Counted from the stretch's first letter, positions 28,292 through 39,753 are shown. The stretch is DNA of 64,000 bases from Schlegelella_A sp963778525 (GCA_963778525.1 CAVZUJ010000009.1:62001-126000); one strand, 5' to 3'. Notes: generated by a model not told the origin, from the sequence alone. Numbers and translations are program-made.

Positions 28292-28660
28292 TCAGAGCAC
28301 TTCAGGTGCGAGCGACACGATCTTCATGAAGCGCTCGGTGCGCAGCTCGCGCGTCACCGGCCCGAAGATGCGCGTGCCGATCGGTTCGAGCTTGGCGTTG
28401 AGCAGCACGGCGGCATTGCCGTCGAACTTGACGAGCGAGCCATCCTGGCGGCGCACGCCCTTGGCGGTGCGAACGACGACGGCCGAATAGACCTCGCCCT
28501 TCTTCACGCGGCCACGCGGTGCGGCTTCCTTGATGCTGACCTTGATCACGTCACCGATCGCGGCGTAGCGGCGCTTCGAGCCGCCCAGCACCTTGATGCA
28601 CATGACGGACTTGGCGCCCGTGTTGTCGGCGACGTCGAGCCGCGACTGCATTTGAATCAT
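28292..28660 (-). CDS. rplN: 50S ribosomal protein L14
   Basis: 122 residues, exact standard length. L14 forms intersubunit bridges with 16S rRNA. It opens MIQMQSRLDVADNTGAKSVMCIKVLGGSKRRYAAIGDVIKVSIKEA and ends EPIGTRIFGPVTRELRTERFMKIVSLAPEVL. It is the first gene of the spc group; the strong promoter upstream implies transcription can start here rather than only from the S10 group. Confidence 0.98.
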   Translation of the reverse strand: MIQMQSRLDVADNTGAKSVMCIKVLGGSKRRYAAIGDVIKVSIKEAAPRGRVKKGEVYSAVVVRTAKGVRRQDGSLVKFDGNAAVLLNAKLEPIGTRIFGPVTRELRTERFMKIVSLAPEVL

Positions 28661-28784
28661 GTTGTCCTCTTATCCCAACTTGTCCCGCTTGTCCGGCATG
28701 TGCCGAAAGCTCGGTCAGTCTTGGGGCCCGCGTGGGGTCTGAAATTCTCTTCGCCTCGGGCGTGTGCCAAAAGCGAAGCCAGTG

Positions 28785-28814
28785 ATTATCGCCCGGGCCG
28801 GCTTGACCTGTCAA
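28785..28814 (-). promoter_or_regulatory. Sigma-70 promoter for the spc operon (before rplN)
   Basis: A perfect -35 TTGACA (28809-28814) and GATAAT -10 (28785-28790) are separated by 18 bases on the minus strand. The predicted start lies roughly 120 bases before the rplN ATG. The -35 box is inside the hairpin that follows the peroxiredoxin gene. Confidence 0.8.
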
Positions 28815-28821
28815 ACCGGCC
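28796..28821 (-). terminator. Long hairpin after the peroxiredoxin gene
   Basis: GGCCGGTTTGAC and GTCAAGCCGGCC can form a stem of up to twelve pairs (one G-T), beginning six bases beyond the peroxiredoxin stop. It has no U-tract, so termination would be incomplete; it contains the rplN -35 box. Confidence 0.55.
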
Positions 28822-28826
28822 GGGAT

Positions 28827-29342
28827 TCAGCCCTTGAGCGCCTTGGCCTGGTCGACCAGCGTCTTGGCGTCGCTGACCTCGAACTTGCCGGGCGCCTCGA
28901 TGTTGAGCGCCTTGACGACGCCGTCCTTGACGAGCATCGAGTAGCGCTGCGAGCGAACGCCCATGCCGCGCGCGGTCAGGTCGAACGTCAGGCCGGCGGC
29001 CTTCGTGAAGTCGGCGCTGCCGTCGGCCATCATCCGGACCTTGCCCGCTGTCTTCTGCTCGCGGCCCCAGGCGCCCATCACGAACGGATCGTTGACGGAA
29101 ACGCACCAGATCTCGTCGACGCCGGCCGCCTTCAGCGCATCGGCCTGCTCGACATAGCCCGGCACGTGCTTGGCCGAGCAGGTGGGCGTGAACGCGCCCG
29201 GCAGGCCGAACACGGCGATCGTCTTGCCGGCGGTCGCCTTTTCCAGATCGAACGTGTTCGGGCCGAGCGAGCAGCCGTTGCCCTCGACCTCGATGAATTC
29301 CTGCAACGCCCCGGCGGGCAGCTTGTCACCGACTTTCAGCAT
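28827..29342 (-). CDS. Prx5-type peroxiredoxin
   Basis: A 171-residue thiol peroxidase of the Prx5 (AhpC/TSA) group that reduces hydrogen and alkyl peroxides. The active-site motif is PGAFTPTCSAKHVPGY with the peroxidatic cysteine at residue 55. Other cysteines are at 24 and 80; C80 lies in DEIWCVSVNDPFVMGAWG, a segment typical of this group. It opens MLKVGDKLPAGALQEFIE and is cytosolic. The gene is placed between rpsQ and rplN, 48 bases after the rpsQ stop, exactly where the S10 group ends and the spc group begins. It is probably expressed with the S10 operon. Confidence 0.95.
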   Translation of the reverse strand: MLKVGDKLPAGALQEFIEVEGNGCSLGPNTFDLEKATAGKTIAVFGLPGAFTPTCSAKHVPGYVEQADALKAAGVDEIWCVSVNDPFVMGAWGREQKTAGKVRMMADGSADFTKAAGLTFDLTARGMGVRSQRYSMLVKDGVVKALNIEAPGKFEVSDAKTLVDQAKALKG

Positions 29343-29390
29343 GTCTCGTCTCCTGCAAGCGCGATGCGCGCGAACAAATCCAGATCTCGA

Positions 29391-29702
29391 TCAGACCTCG
29401 GCGCCCTTTTGCACCAGGCGCGTCACGACCCACGACTTGGTCTTCGAGATCGGCCGGCTCTCGGCGATCTCGACGACGTCGCCGGTCTTGTACTCGTCCT
29501 TCTCGTCGTGCGCGTGGTACTTGCTCGACTTGGCAACGATCTTGCCGTAGAGCTCGTGCTTGGTGCGGCGCTCGATCAGCACGGTGATGGTCTTCGAGCG
29601 CTTGTCGCTCACGACCTTGCCGATCAGGGTGCGCGTGTTCTTGGCCTTCTTCTCGGGGGCAGCGGCCACCGGAGCCGCGTTCGACGTGACGTCCGCGTTC
29701 AT
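29391..29702 (-). CDS. rpsQ: 30S ribosomal protein S17
   Basis: 103 residues; the first 20 or so (MNADVTSNAAPVAAAPEKKA) are an added tail, the core beginning at NTRTLIGKVVSDKRSKTITVLIERRTKHELYGKIV. S17 is an early-binding small-subunit protein with an OB fold. Its ATG overlaps the rpmC stop by four bases (ATGA), indicating coupled translation. Confidence 0.97.
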   Translation of the reverse strand: MNADVTSNAAPVAAAPEKKAKNTRTLIGKVVSDKRSKTITVLIERRTKHELYGKIVAKSSKYHAHDEKDEYKTGDVVEIAESRPISKTKSWVVTRLVQKGAEV

Positions 29703-29941
29703 TTCTTCGCTCCTGTCTTCTTGCCGGCAGCCTTCGGCGCCGGCGCCTTGATGCCGAGCTTGGTCTCCGACTGGATCGTCTTGGCGCGCGCGATGTCGCG
29801 CCGCGTCTTGCCGATCTGCGAGTGGTTGGTGAGTTGCTGCGTCGCCTTCTGCATGCGCAGGCCGAAGTGCGCCTTCAGCAGATCGCCGACTTCCTTCTCG
29901 AGGCCGGCGGCGTCCTTGGCGCGAAGTTCTGATGCTTTCAT
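29699..29941 (-). CDS. rpmC: 50S ribosomal protein L29
   Basis: 80 residues: a helical hairpin core (MKASELRAKDAAGLEKEVGDLLKAHFGLRMQKATQQLTNHSQIGKTRRDIARAKTIQ) plus a basic Ala/Lys tail (APAPKAAGKKTGAKK) longer than the usual 63-65 residues. L29 lies beside the tunnel exit with L23. The start is the ATG at 29941; an upstream in-frame stretch belongs to another frame of rplP. Confidence 0.96.
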   Translation of the reverse strand: MKASELRAKDAAGLEKEVGDLLKAHFGLRMQKATQQLTNHSQIGKTRRDIARAKTIQSETKLGIKAPAPKAAGKKTGAKK

Positions 29942-29960
29942 CGATCTATCCTTGTCCGCT

Positions 29961-30377
29961 TCAGGCGCCGACCTGGCGCATGACGAACGTGGTCTTGAGC
30001 GGCAGCTTGGCCGAAGCAAGCAGGAACGCTTCGCGCGCCAGGGCTTCGGGCACGCCGTTGATTTCGTAGAGCACCTTGCCGGGCTGGATCTCGGCAACGT
30101 AGTACTCGGGGTTGCCCTTGCCGTTGCCCATGCGGACTTCGGCCGGCTTTTGCGAGATGGGCTTGTCCGGGAAGATGCGGATCCAGATCCGGCCGCCGCG
30201 CTTGACGTGGCGCGAGATGGCGCGACGCGCCGCCTCGATCTGGCGCGCCGTGAGGCGGCCGCGCTCGGTGGCCTTCAATCCGAAATCGCCGAACGACACG
30301 TTGGCGCCGCGTGTGGCGACACCGGTGTTGCGGCCCTTTTGTTCCTTGCGGAATTTTCTGCGTGCGGGTTGCAGCAT
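29961..30377 (-). CDS. rplP: 50S ribosomal protein L16
   Basis: 138 residues. L16 contacts the A-site tRNA region. It opens MLQPARRKFRKEQKGRNTGVATRGANVSFGDFGLKA and contains RAISRHVKRGGRIWIRIFPDKPISQKPAEVRMGNGKGNPEYYVAEI. It starts three bases after the rpsC stop, so the two are translationally coupled. Confidence 0.98.
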   Translation of the reverse strand: MLQPARRKFRKEQKGRNTGVATRGANVSFGDFGLKATERGRLTARQIEAARRAISRHVKRGGRIWIRIFPDKPISQKPAEVRMGNGKGNPEYYVAEIQPGKVLYEINGVPEALAREAFLLASAKLPLKTTFVMRQVGA

Positions 30378-30380
30378 TCC

Positions 30381-31340
30381 TTACTCTCCTTTGCCGTCGG
30401 TCTTGCCGTCGGCGGCGGGCGGCGGCGCAACGGCCTTGCGCACGCGCTTGACGGCGGGACCCTTCGGAGCGTCGCCGGCACCAGGCACCGACACGTCGGG
30501 CGCAGCTGCCGTCGCGCCCGGGTCGAGCGACTTGTCATGACGATCGGCACCCGCGGCGGCGCGCAACGGACGCTCGCCCACCGTCGGCGGACCCGAACGC
30601 GTGCGGCCACCCGGCGCACCGGGGCCGCTCGGGCCACCCGGACGCGGACCGCGGCGATTGCGGCGGTCGTCCTCGGCACCCGCCGGCGTGTTGATGTTCG
30701 GCGCGTCGCCATTGGCGAGGCGATCGCCGCGATAGACCCAGCACTTCACGCCGATCACGCCGTAGGTCGTCTTGGCTTCGGAGAAGCCGTAGTCGATGTC
30801 GGCCTTCAGGGTGTGAAGCGGCACGCGGCCTTCGCGATACCACTCGCAGCGCGCGATCTCGATGCCGTTCAGGCGCCCCGACGACATCAGCTTGATGCCT
30901 TGCGCGCCCAGGCGCATGGCGTTCTGCATCGCGCGCTTCATGGCGCGACGGAACATGATCCGCTTTTCGAGCTGCTGCGTGATCGAGTCGGCGATGAGCT
31001 GCGCGTCGATCTCGGGCTTGCGCACCTCTTCGATGTTGACGGCCACCGGCACGCCCAGGCGGCGCGTCAGCTCGGCCTTCAGGTTCTCGATGTCCTCGCC
31101 CTTCTTGCCGATCACGACGCCGGGCCGTGCCGAGAAGATGGTGATGCGCGCGTTCTTGGCCGGACGCTCGATCAGGATGCGCGAGACGGCCGCGTTCTTC
31201 AGGCGGATCTTCAGGTACTCGCGAACCTTCAGGTCCTCCGCGAGCATGGTCGCGAAGTTCTTGTTCGACGCGTACCAGCGCGACGACCAGTTGCGCGTGA
31301 CCGGAAGGCGAAACCCCGTCGGGTGAATCTTCTGTCCCAT
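30381..31340 (-). CDS. rpsC: 30S ribosomal protein S3 with long C-terminal tail
   Basis: 319 residues, about 90 more than E. coli S3. The core (to about residue 210) has the KH domain with its GKKG loop at 78-81 (ARPGVVIGKKGEDI) and ends around VKCWVYRGDRLANG. The remaining 109 residues are rich in Gly, Pro, Arg and Ala (RRNRRGPRPGGPSGPG, AGDAPKGPAVKRVRKAVAP) and are probably disordered. S3 forms the mRNA entry site. Long S3 tails occur in several Burkholderiales. The frame is intact. Confidence 0.97.
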   Translation of the reverse strand: MGQKIHPTGFRLPVTRNWSSRWYASNKNFATMLAEDLKVREYLKIRLKNAAVSRILIERPAKNARITIFSARPGVVIGKKGEDIENLKAELTRRLGVPVAVNIEEVRKPEIDAQLIADSITQQLEKRIMFRRAMKRAMQNAMRLGAQGIKLMSSGRLNGIEIARCEWYREGRVPLHTLKADIDYGFSEAKTTYGVIGVKCWVYRGDRLANGDAPNINTPAGAEDDRRNRRGPRPGGPSGPGAPGGRTRSGPPTVGERPLRAAAGADRHDKSLDPGATAAAPDVSVPGAGDAPKGPAVKRVRKAVAPPPAADGKTDGKGE

Positions 31341-31356
31341 GGTTTCCTTCTTCGCC

Positions 31357-31686
31357 TCAGTTGCCGACGGTGATGTAGATGTGGGCGGTCGGCTTGCTGA
31401 TGCGGTTGCCGCGGCCCTTCGCGCGCGCCGAGAAACGCTTCAGCGTCGCGGCCTGCTCGACGTAGATCGCCTTGATCTTCAGCTCGTCGATGTCGGCACC
31501 GTCGTTGTGCTCGGCATTGGCAATCGCCGATTCCAGCGCCTTCTTGATGATGCCGGCGGCCTTCTTCTGCGTGAAGTTCAGGATGTCGATCGCCTGACCG
31601 ACCTTCTTGCCGCGCACCAGGTCGGCCACCAGCCGGCCCTTGTCGCACGACAGGCGAACACCCTTCACGATCGATTTGGTTTCCAT
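31357..31686 (-). CDS. rplV: 50S ribosomal protein L22
   Basis: 109 residues from the ATG at 31686 (METKSIVKGVRLSCDKGRLVADLVRGKKVGQAIDIL), supported by AAGGA eight bases upstream; an ATG nine bases earlier would overlap that site. L22 lines the exit tunnel, and its hairpin tip lies in the ARAKGRGNRISKPTAHIYITVG region. It lies between rpsS and rpsC. Confidence 0.97.
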   Translation of the reverse strand: METKSIVKGVRLSCDKGRLVADLVRGKKVGQAIDILNFTQKKAAGIIKKALESAIANAEHNDGADIDELKIKAIYVEQAATLKRFSARAKGRGNRISKPTAHIYITVGN

Positions 31687-31697
31687 CGTCGCCATCC

Positions 31698-31976
31698 TTA
31701 CTTCTTCACGACCTTCTTGTCGGCCGGATGGCCCTTGAAGGTGCGCGTCAGCGCAAACTCGCCGAGCTTGTGGCCGACCATCTGGTCGGTGACATACACC
31801 GGCACGTGCTGCTTGCCGTTGTGCACGGCGATCGTCAGACCGATGAAATCGGGCAGGATCGTCGAGCGGCGCGACCAGGTCTTGATCGGCTTCTTGTCTT
31901 TCGTCGCGCTCGCCTTCTCGACCTTCGCCGCGAGGTGATGGTCGATGAACGGGCCCTTCTTCAGTGAACGCGTCAT
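31698..31976 (-). CDS. rpsS: 30S ribosomal protein S19
   Basis: 92 residues: MTRSLKKGPFIDHHLAAKVEKASATKDKKPIKTWSRRSTILPDFIGLTIAVHNGKQHVPVYVTDQMVGHKLGEFALTRTF in shorter blocks is essentially the consensus of the family. S19 is in the small-subunit head and contacts S13. It lies 12 bases after rplB. Confidence 0.98.
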   Translation of the reverse strand: MTRSLKKGPFIDHHLAAKVEKASATKDKKPIKTWSRRSTILPDFIGLTIAVHNGKQHVPVYVTDQMVGHKLGEFALTRTFKGHPADKKVVKK

Positions 31977-31988
31977 GGGCGTGCCTTC

Positions 31989-32813
31989 TTACTTCTTGCG
32001 GCGCGAGACGATCATCGTCTGCGTGCGCTTGTTGTTGCGCGTGCGATAGCCCTTGGTCAGCGTGTTCCACGGCGACACCGGGGCCTGGCCCTCGCCGGTA
32101 CGGCCTTCGCCGCCGCCGTGCGGGTGATCGACCGGGTTCATGGCCACGCCGCGCACCGTCGGGCGGATGCCCTTCCAGCGCTTGGCGCCGGCCTTGCCGT
32201 AGTGGCGCAGGCTGTGCTCTTCGTTGCTGACCTCGCCGATGGTGGCGCGGCAGTCGATGTGGATCTTGCGAACTTCGCCCGAACGCAGCCGCAACTGCGC
32301 GTAGGTGCCTTCGCGCGCCAGCAGCGTCACCGCGGCGCCGGCCGAGCGCGCCATCTGGGCGCCCTTGCCGGGCAGCATCTCGACGCAGTGGATGATCGAG
32401 CCGACCGGGATGTTGCGGATCGGCAGCGTGTTGCCTGCCTTGATCGGCGCTTCCGAGCCGGAGACGATCGTCGAGCCGACCTCGAGGCCGCGCGGCGCGA
32501 TGATGTAGCGACGCTCGCCGTCGGCATAGACCACCAGCGCGATGTGGGCGCTGCGGTTCGGGTCGTACTCGATGCGTTCGACCTTCGCCGGAATCGCATC
32601 CTTGTTGCGCACGAAGTCGACGACGCGGTAGTGGTGCTTGTGACCGCCGCCCTTGTGCCGGATCGTGATGTGGCCGTTGTTGTTGCGGCCGGAGTTCTGC
32701 ATCTGCGGCTCGAGCAGCGACGCTTCGGGCCGGCCCTTGTGCAGGTGCGGATGCGTGACCTTGACGACTGCACGCCGCCCCGGCGACGTCGGCTTGACTT
32801 TGATGACGGGCAT
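31989..32813 (-). CDS. rplB: 50S ribosomal protein L2
   Basis: 274 residues. L2 is required for subunit association and lies near the peptidyl-transferase centre. Conserved blocks are NNNGHITIRHKGGGHKHHYR, the central histidine region HCVEMLPGKGAQMARSAGA, and GVAMNPVDHPHGGGEGR with the conserved C-terminal histidine. The start overlaps the rplW stop (TAATG), indicating coupling. Confidence 0.98.
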   Translation of the reverse strand: MPVIKVKPTSPGRRAVVKVTHPHLHKGRPEASLLEPQMQNSGRNNNGHITIRHKGGGHKHHYRVVDFVRNKDAIPAKVERIEYDPNRSAHIALVVYADGERRYIIAPRGLEVGSTIVSGSEAPIKAGNTLPIRNIPVGSIIHCVEMLPGKGAQMARSAGAAVTLLAREGTYAQLRLRSGEVRKIHIDCRATIGEVSNEEHSLRHYGKAGAKRWKGIRPTVRGVAMNPVDHPHGGGEGRTGEGQAPVSPWNTLTKGYRTRNNKRTQTMIVSRRKK

Positions 32814-33301
32814 TACGCGCCCTCCCCGGAGAAGTTCAGCTCCTGGCCTGCGGCGAGCGACACGTAGGCCTTCTTGATGTGATCACGCCGGCCACCGGAC
32901 TTGCCGAAGCGCTTCTGCTTGCCCTTGTGCTGCACGGTCTGGACCGACTCGACGTCGACCTTGAACATCAGCTCGACGGCGGCCTTGATCTCGGGCTTGG
33001 TGGCGCTGCGCAGCACCTTGAACAGGATCTGGTTGTGCTTGTCGGCCGCGAACGTCGCCTTCTCGCTGACGATGGGCGCCACCAGCACCTGGGCGAGACG
33101 GCTCGGATCGTGCGCCGCGCGCACCGGCGCAGCGCTCGCGTCGGCCTTCTTCGCGGCGGGCTTGGCGGCCTTCTTGGCCGCCGGCGCCTTCGCCGGCTTG
33201 GCAGCCTTCTCGGCCTTCGGGGCTTTCTCCGCCTTCACGGGCGTGGCAGCCTTCTTCGCTGCCTTCGGATCGGCTTTCGCCGCAACGGGTGCCGTGCTCA
33301 T
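32813..33301 (-). CDS. rplW: 50S ribosomal protein L23 with N-terminal tail
   Basis: 162 residues against about 100 in E. coli. The core starts near residue 66 (DPSRLAQVLVAPIVSEKATFAADKHNQILFKVL) and ends with the KQKRFGKSGGRRDHIKKAYV block. The first 65 residues are Lys/Ala/Pro repeats (KAEKAPKAEKAAKPAKAPAA), a histone-like tail probably facing the tunnel exit, where L23 docks trigger factor and SRP. It overlaps rplD by four bases and rplB by one. Confidence 0.96.
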   Translation of the reverse strand: MSTAPVAAKADPKAAKKAATPVKAEKAPKAEKAAKPAKAPAAKKAAKPAAKKADASAAPVRAAHDPSRLAQVLVAPIVSEKATFAADKHNQILFKVLRSATKPEIKAAVELMFKVDVESVQTVQHKGKQKRFGKSGGRRDHIKKAYVSLAAGQELNFSGEGA

Positions 33302-33919
33302 GCCAGCATCTCCTTCAGTTGCTCCATCGCGCCCTTGGTCACGAGCACCTTCTTGTAGTGCACGAGAGCGAGCGGATCGGCGTAACGCGGCTCGATCACG
33401 AGCACGTTGGTGAGGTTGCGCGAGGCCAGCAGCAGGTTGTCCGGCATCTCGTGGGTGATGACGAGCACCGAGTCCAGGCCCATGTCCTTGAACTTCTTGG
33501 CCAGCAGCTTGGTCTTCGGCGAATCGACGTTGATCGACTCGACGACCGCCAGCCGGCCTTCGCGGACGAGCTGCGAGAGGATCGCCGCCATGCCGGCGCG
33601 ATACATCTTCTTGTTCACCTTCTGGGTGAAGTTCTCGTCCGGGCTGTTCGGGAAGATCCGGCCGCCTCCGCGCCACAGCGGCGAGGAGGTCATGCCGGCG
33701 CGGGCGCGGCCGGTGCCCTTCTGGCGCCACGGCTTCTTGGTCGAGTGCTTGACCATCGCGCGGTCGAGCTGGGCGCGCGTGCCCAGGCGTGCATTGGCCT
33801 GGAAGGCGACGACGATCTGGTGCACCAGAGCTTCGTTGTAGTCACGCGCAAAGACCGTGTCGGGCGCCTCGACCTTCGAGGTCGACTGGCCTTGCTCGTT
33901 CAGGAGTTCGAGTCTGCAT
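33298..33919 (-). CDS. rplD: 50S ribosomal protein L4 (one frame disruption)
   Basis: The start ATG at 33919 overlaps the rplC stop. An extra base at about 33913 (CAG-A-CTC) breaks the frame after the second codon; corrected, it reads MQLELLNEQGQSTSKVEAPDTVFARDYNEALVHQIVVAFQANAR and on to the intact body with WRQKGTGRARAGMTSSPLWRGGG. About 206 residues after repair, as in relatives. L4 lines the exit tunnel and, in E. coli, represses the S10 operon. Confidence 0.94.
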
Positions 33920-34648
33920 CAGTTCGCTCCCTTCTTGGCGGCGGCGGCCGGCTTCGCGGCGGCGCTCTTCGGCGCGGCCTTCACGGCCGGGCGCACGACG
34001 ACGTGGCCGTTCTTCGCGCCCGGAACCGCACCGCGCACGAGCAGGAGCTGACGGCCTTCGTCGATGCGGACGATGTCGAGGTTCTGCGTCGTCTTGGTGA
34101 CGTTGCCGCGCTGGCCCGACATCTTCTTGCCCGGGAACACGCGACCCGGGTCCTGCGCCATCGAGATCGAGCCCGGCACGTTGTGCGAACGGCTGTTGCC
34201 GTGCGACGCGCGCTGCGACTTGAAGTTGTGGCGCTTGATCGTGCCGGTGAAGCCCTTGCCGATCGAGGTGCCCTGCACGTCGACGAGCTGGCCGACGGCG
34301 AACACGCCGCACCGGCACCTGCGCGCCCGGCTTGTAGCTCGGCGGCGACGTCGGCCGAGACGCGGAATTCGCCGATGACTTCGCCGGCTACGACACCCGC
34401 CTTGGCCAGATGCCCGGCTTCGGGCTTGCTGACGCGCGAGGCCTTCTTCTCGCCGAAGACGACCTGCAGGGCGCTGTAGCCATCGGTCTCGGCGTCTTGA
34501 CCTGGGAAACCCGGTTGTTGGAAACGTCGAGCACGGTGACCGGGATCGCGTCACCGTCGTCGGTGAAGACCCGCATCATTCCCACCTTGCGGCCGAGCAG
34601 GCCGAGGCGCTCATCGACATACGACGGAGGCGTCGAGGTCGCGGTCAT
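33919..34648 (-). CDS. rplC: 50S ribosomal protein L3 (about three frame disruptions)
   Basis: Opens MTATSTPPSYVDERLGLLGRKVGMMRVFTDDGDAIPVTVLDVSNNRVSQVKT. Near 34493 the frame changes and ETDGYSALQVVFGEKKASRVSKPEAGHLAKAGVVAGEVIGEF follows in another frame. Two further extra bases near 34324 and 34310 lead to VFAVGQLVDVQGTSIGKGFTGTIKRHNF and the conserved ASHGNSRSHNVPGSISMAQDPGRVFPGKKMSGQ. The tail is Ala/Lys rich. L3 nucleates large-subunit assembly. The first break looks like a missing base, the others like extra ones. Confidence 0.92.
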
Positions 34649-34784
34649 GAATGTTCTCCAGCCACACGAATGCGGCCTTTGTTGCACTACCCGGCATCGA
34701 TTGGCCGGGCTGATTCCTGATGCTTTCCGCTCTGATCTTCGTCAGGCCCCCGGGAACACCCGGGAAATCGCGGAAAAGCCTGTG

Positions 34785-34813
34785 ACTATAGCAGAGCGGC
34801 CGGCGTGAGCCAA
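34785..34813 (-). promoter_or_regulatory. Sigma-70 promoter between rpsJ and rplC
   Basis: TTGGCT (34808-34813), a 17-base spacer, and TATAGT (34785-34790) on the minus strand, predicting a transcript start about 130 bases before rplC. The untranslated leader contains a CCCGGG-TGTT-CCCGGG hairpin. The -35 box lies in the loop of the hairpin that follows rpsJ. Confidence 0.75.
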
Positions 34814-34823
34814 GCCGCTCTGC
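34791..34823 (-). terminator. Hairpin after rpsJ
   Basis: A perfect ten-pair stem, GCAGAGCGGC and GCCGCTCTGC, with a 13-base loop, starting nine bases beyond the rpsJ stop. There is no U-tract, so it is at most a partial terminator or a 3'-end stabiliser; the loop carries the -35 box of the next promoter. Confidence 0.55.
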
Positions 34824-34832
34824 CCCTCATCC

Positions 34833-35147
34833 TTACTGAAGCTTGATCTCGACGTCGACGCCGGCCGGCAGGTCGAGCTTCATCAGCGCGTCCACGGTCT
34901 TGTCGGTCGGATCGACGATGTCCATCAGGCGCTGGTGCGTGCGGATCTCGAACTGGTCGCGGCTCGTCTTGTTGACGTGCGGCGAGCGCAGGATGTCGAA
35001 GCGCTGCATGCGCGTCGGCAGGGGCACCGGGCCCTTGACGATGGCGCCGGTGCGCTTGGCGGTATCGACGATCTCGAGCGCCGACTGGTCGATCAGCTTG
35101 TAGTCGAACGCCTTGAGGCGGATGCGGATCTTTTGCTTGGTTGCCAT
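34833..35147 (-). CDS. rpsJ: 30S ribosomal protein S10
   Basis: 104 residues, close to the standard 103. S10 is in the small-subunit head and, with NusB, is part of antitermination complexes. It opens MATKQKIRIRLKAFDYKLIDQSALEIVDTAKRTGA and has GPVPLPTRMQRFDILRSPHVNKTSRDQFEIRTHQR. It starts 11 bases after the tuf stop, so it belongs to the str transcript, and is separated from rplC by a 184-base promoter-bearing gap. Confidence 0.98.
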   Translation of the reverse strand: MATKQKIRIRLKAFDYKLIDQSALEIVDTAKRTGAIVKGPVPLPTRMQRFDILRSPHVNKTSRDQFEIRTHQRLMDIVDPTDKTVDALMKLDLPAGVDVEIKLQ

Positions 35148-35158
35148 GATGGTCCGCC

Positions 35159-36349
<1,191 letters not shown>

Positions 36350-36468
36350 GTGCTTGCTCCGAAAAAAGAACGATGCCCGTGTGCTGTTTAAGGTTTCCGC
36401 CGCTCACCTGGATCGCATGCCACGGGCAACATGCGAGGGAACGCGAAGACCAACGGCTGCTTCGGCGG

Positions 36469-38577
<2,109 letters not shown>

Positions 38578-38672
38578 GGAAAGCTCCAAATGCGTCCCGC
38601 CCGTACCGGGCCGCCGCGGATCGCGCGGCCCGAAGACGAGCGGGCTGAAGAGAGTTGCGCTCTAGATGCGGA

Positions 38673-39145
<473 letters not shown>

Positions 39146-39222
39146 TGCACTTCCTTTGGTTTCAGTTGGCGCCCGCCGATGGGCAAGCACCTCGGGCCGC
39201 CATCAGGACGGCCCACTTACTC

Positions 39223-39253
39223 GGCGGCGCCGAAGCGCCGCCACGTGGCGGCG
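39223..39253 (-). promoter_or_regulatory. Two overlapping hairpins in the rpsL-rpsG spacer
   Basis: On the minus strand, GGCGGCGC-TTCG-GCGCCGCC (39223-39242) is a perfect eight-pair stem with a UUCG loop. The palindrome CGCCGCCACGTGGCGGCG (39236-39253) shares seven bases of that stem. Only one can form at a time. The pair begins directly after the rpsL stop. Confidence 0.55.
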
Positions 39254-39254
39254 G

Positions 39255-39632
39255 TTAAGCCTTCTTCGGGCGCTTGGCGCCGTATTTCGACCGCGACTGC
39301 TTGCGATCCTTGACGCCCTGCAGGTCGAGCGAGCCGCGCACGATGTGATAGCGCACGCCCGGCAGATCCTTGACCCGGCCGCCGCGCACCAGCACGACGC
39401 TGTGTTCCTGCAGGTTGTGGCCTTCGCCACCGATGTACGAAATGATCTCGAACCCGTTCGTCAGGCGAACCTTGGCGACCTTGCGCAGCGCCGAGTTCGG
39501 CTTCTTCGGCGTCGTGGTGTAGACGCGCGTGCAGACGCCGCGCCGTTGCGGGCCGCCCTGCAGTGCCGGGGACTTCGACTTGACGGTCTCGGTCTCGCGG
39601 CCGTGGCGAACGAGCTGGTTGATCGTGGGCAT
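39255..39632 (-). CDS. rpsL: 30S ribosomal protein S12
   Basis: 125 residues, standard. S12 lies at the decoding centre; streptomycin resistance changes map to its conserved lysines, which are present and normal here in TPKKPNSALRKVAKVRL (K43 region) and GGRVKDLPGVRYH (K88 region). It is first in the str group and is preceded by a clear promoter. In most relatives rpoC lies directly upstream; here a divergent cyclase gene intervenes. Confidence 0.98.
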   Translation of the reverse strand: MPTINQLVRHGRETETVKSKSPALQGGPQRRGVCTRVYTTTPKKPNSALRKVAKVRLTNGFEIISYIGGEGHNLQEHSVVLVRGGRVKDLPGVRYHIVRGSLDLQGVKDRKQSRSKYGAKRPKKA

Positions 39633-39753
39633 AAGAACTCTTGTAAGTGATGCGCCAACCGAACAACAGGCGCCAGACGCGCCGACCGTTCGCTCGCGAA
39701 GGCGGCGACAGGCCCGCGGCAACAACGAAAGCCAGGGACCAGAAAAGCCAACG

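Noticed and set aside
28764..31373. An 869-codon plus-strand open frame over ribosomal protein genes
   Set aside because: It is antisense to seven conserved genes and has no domain; it is a codon-bias shadow.
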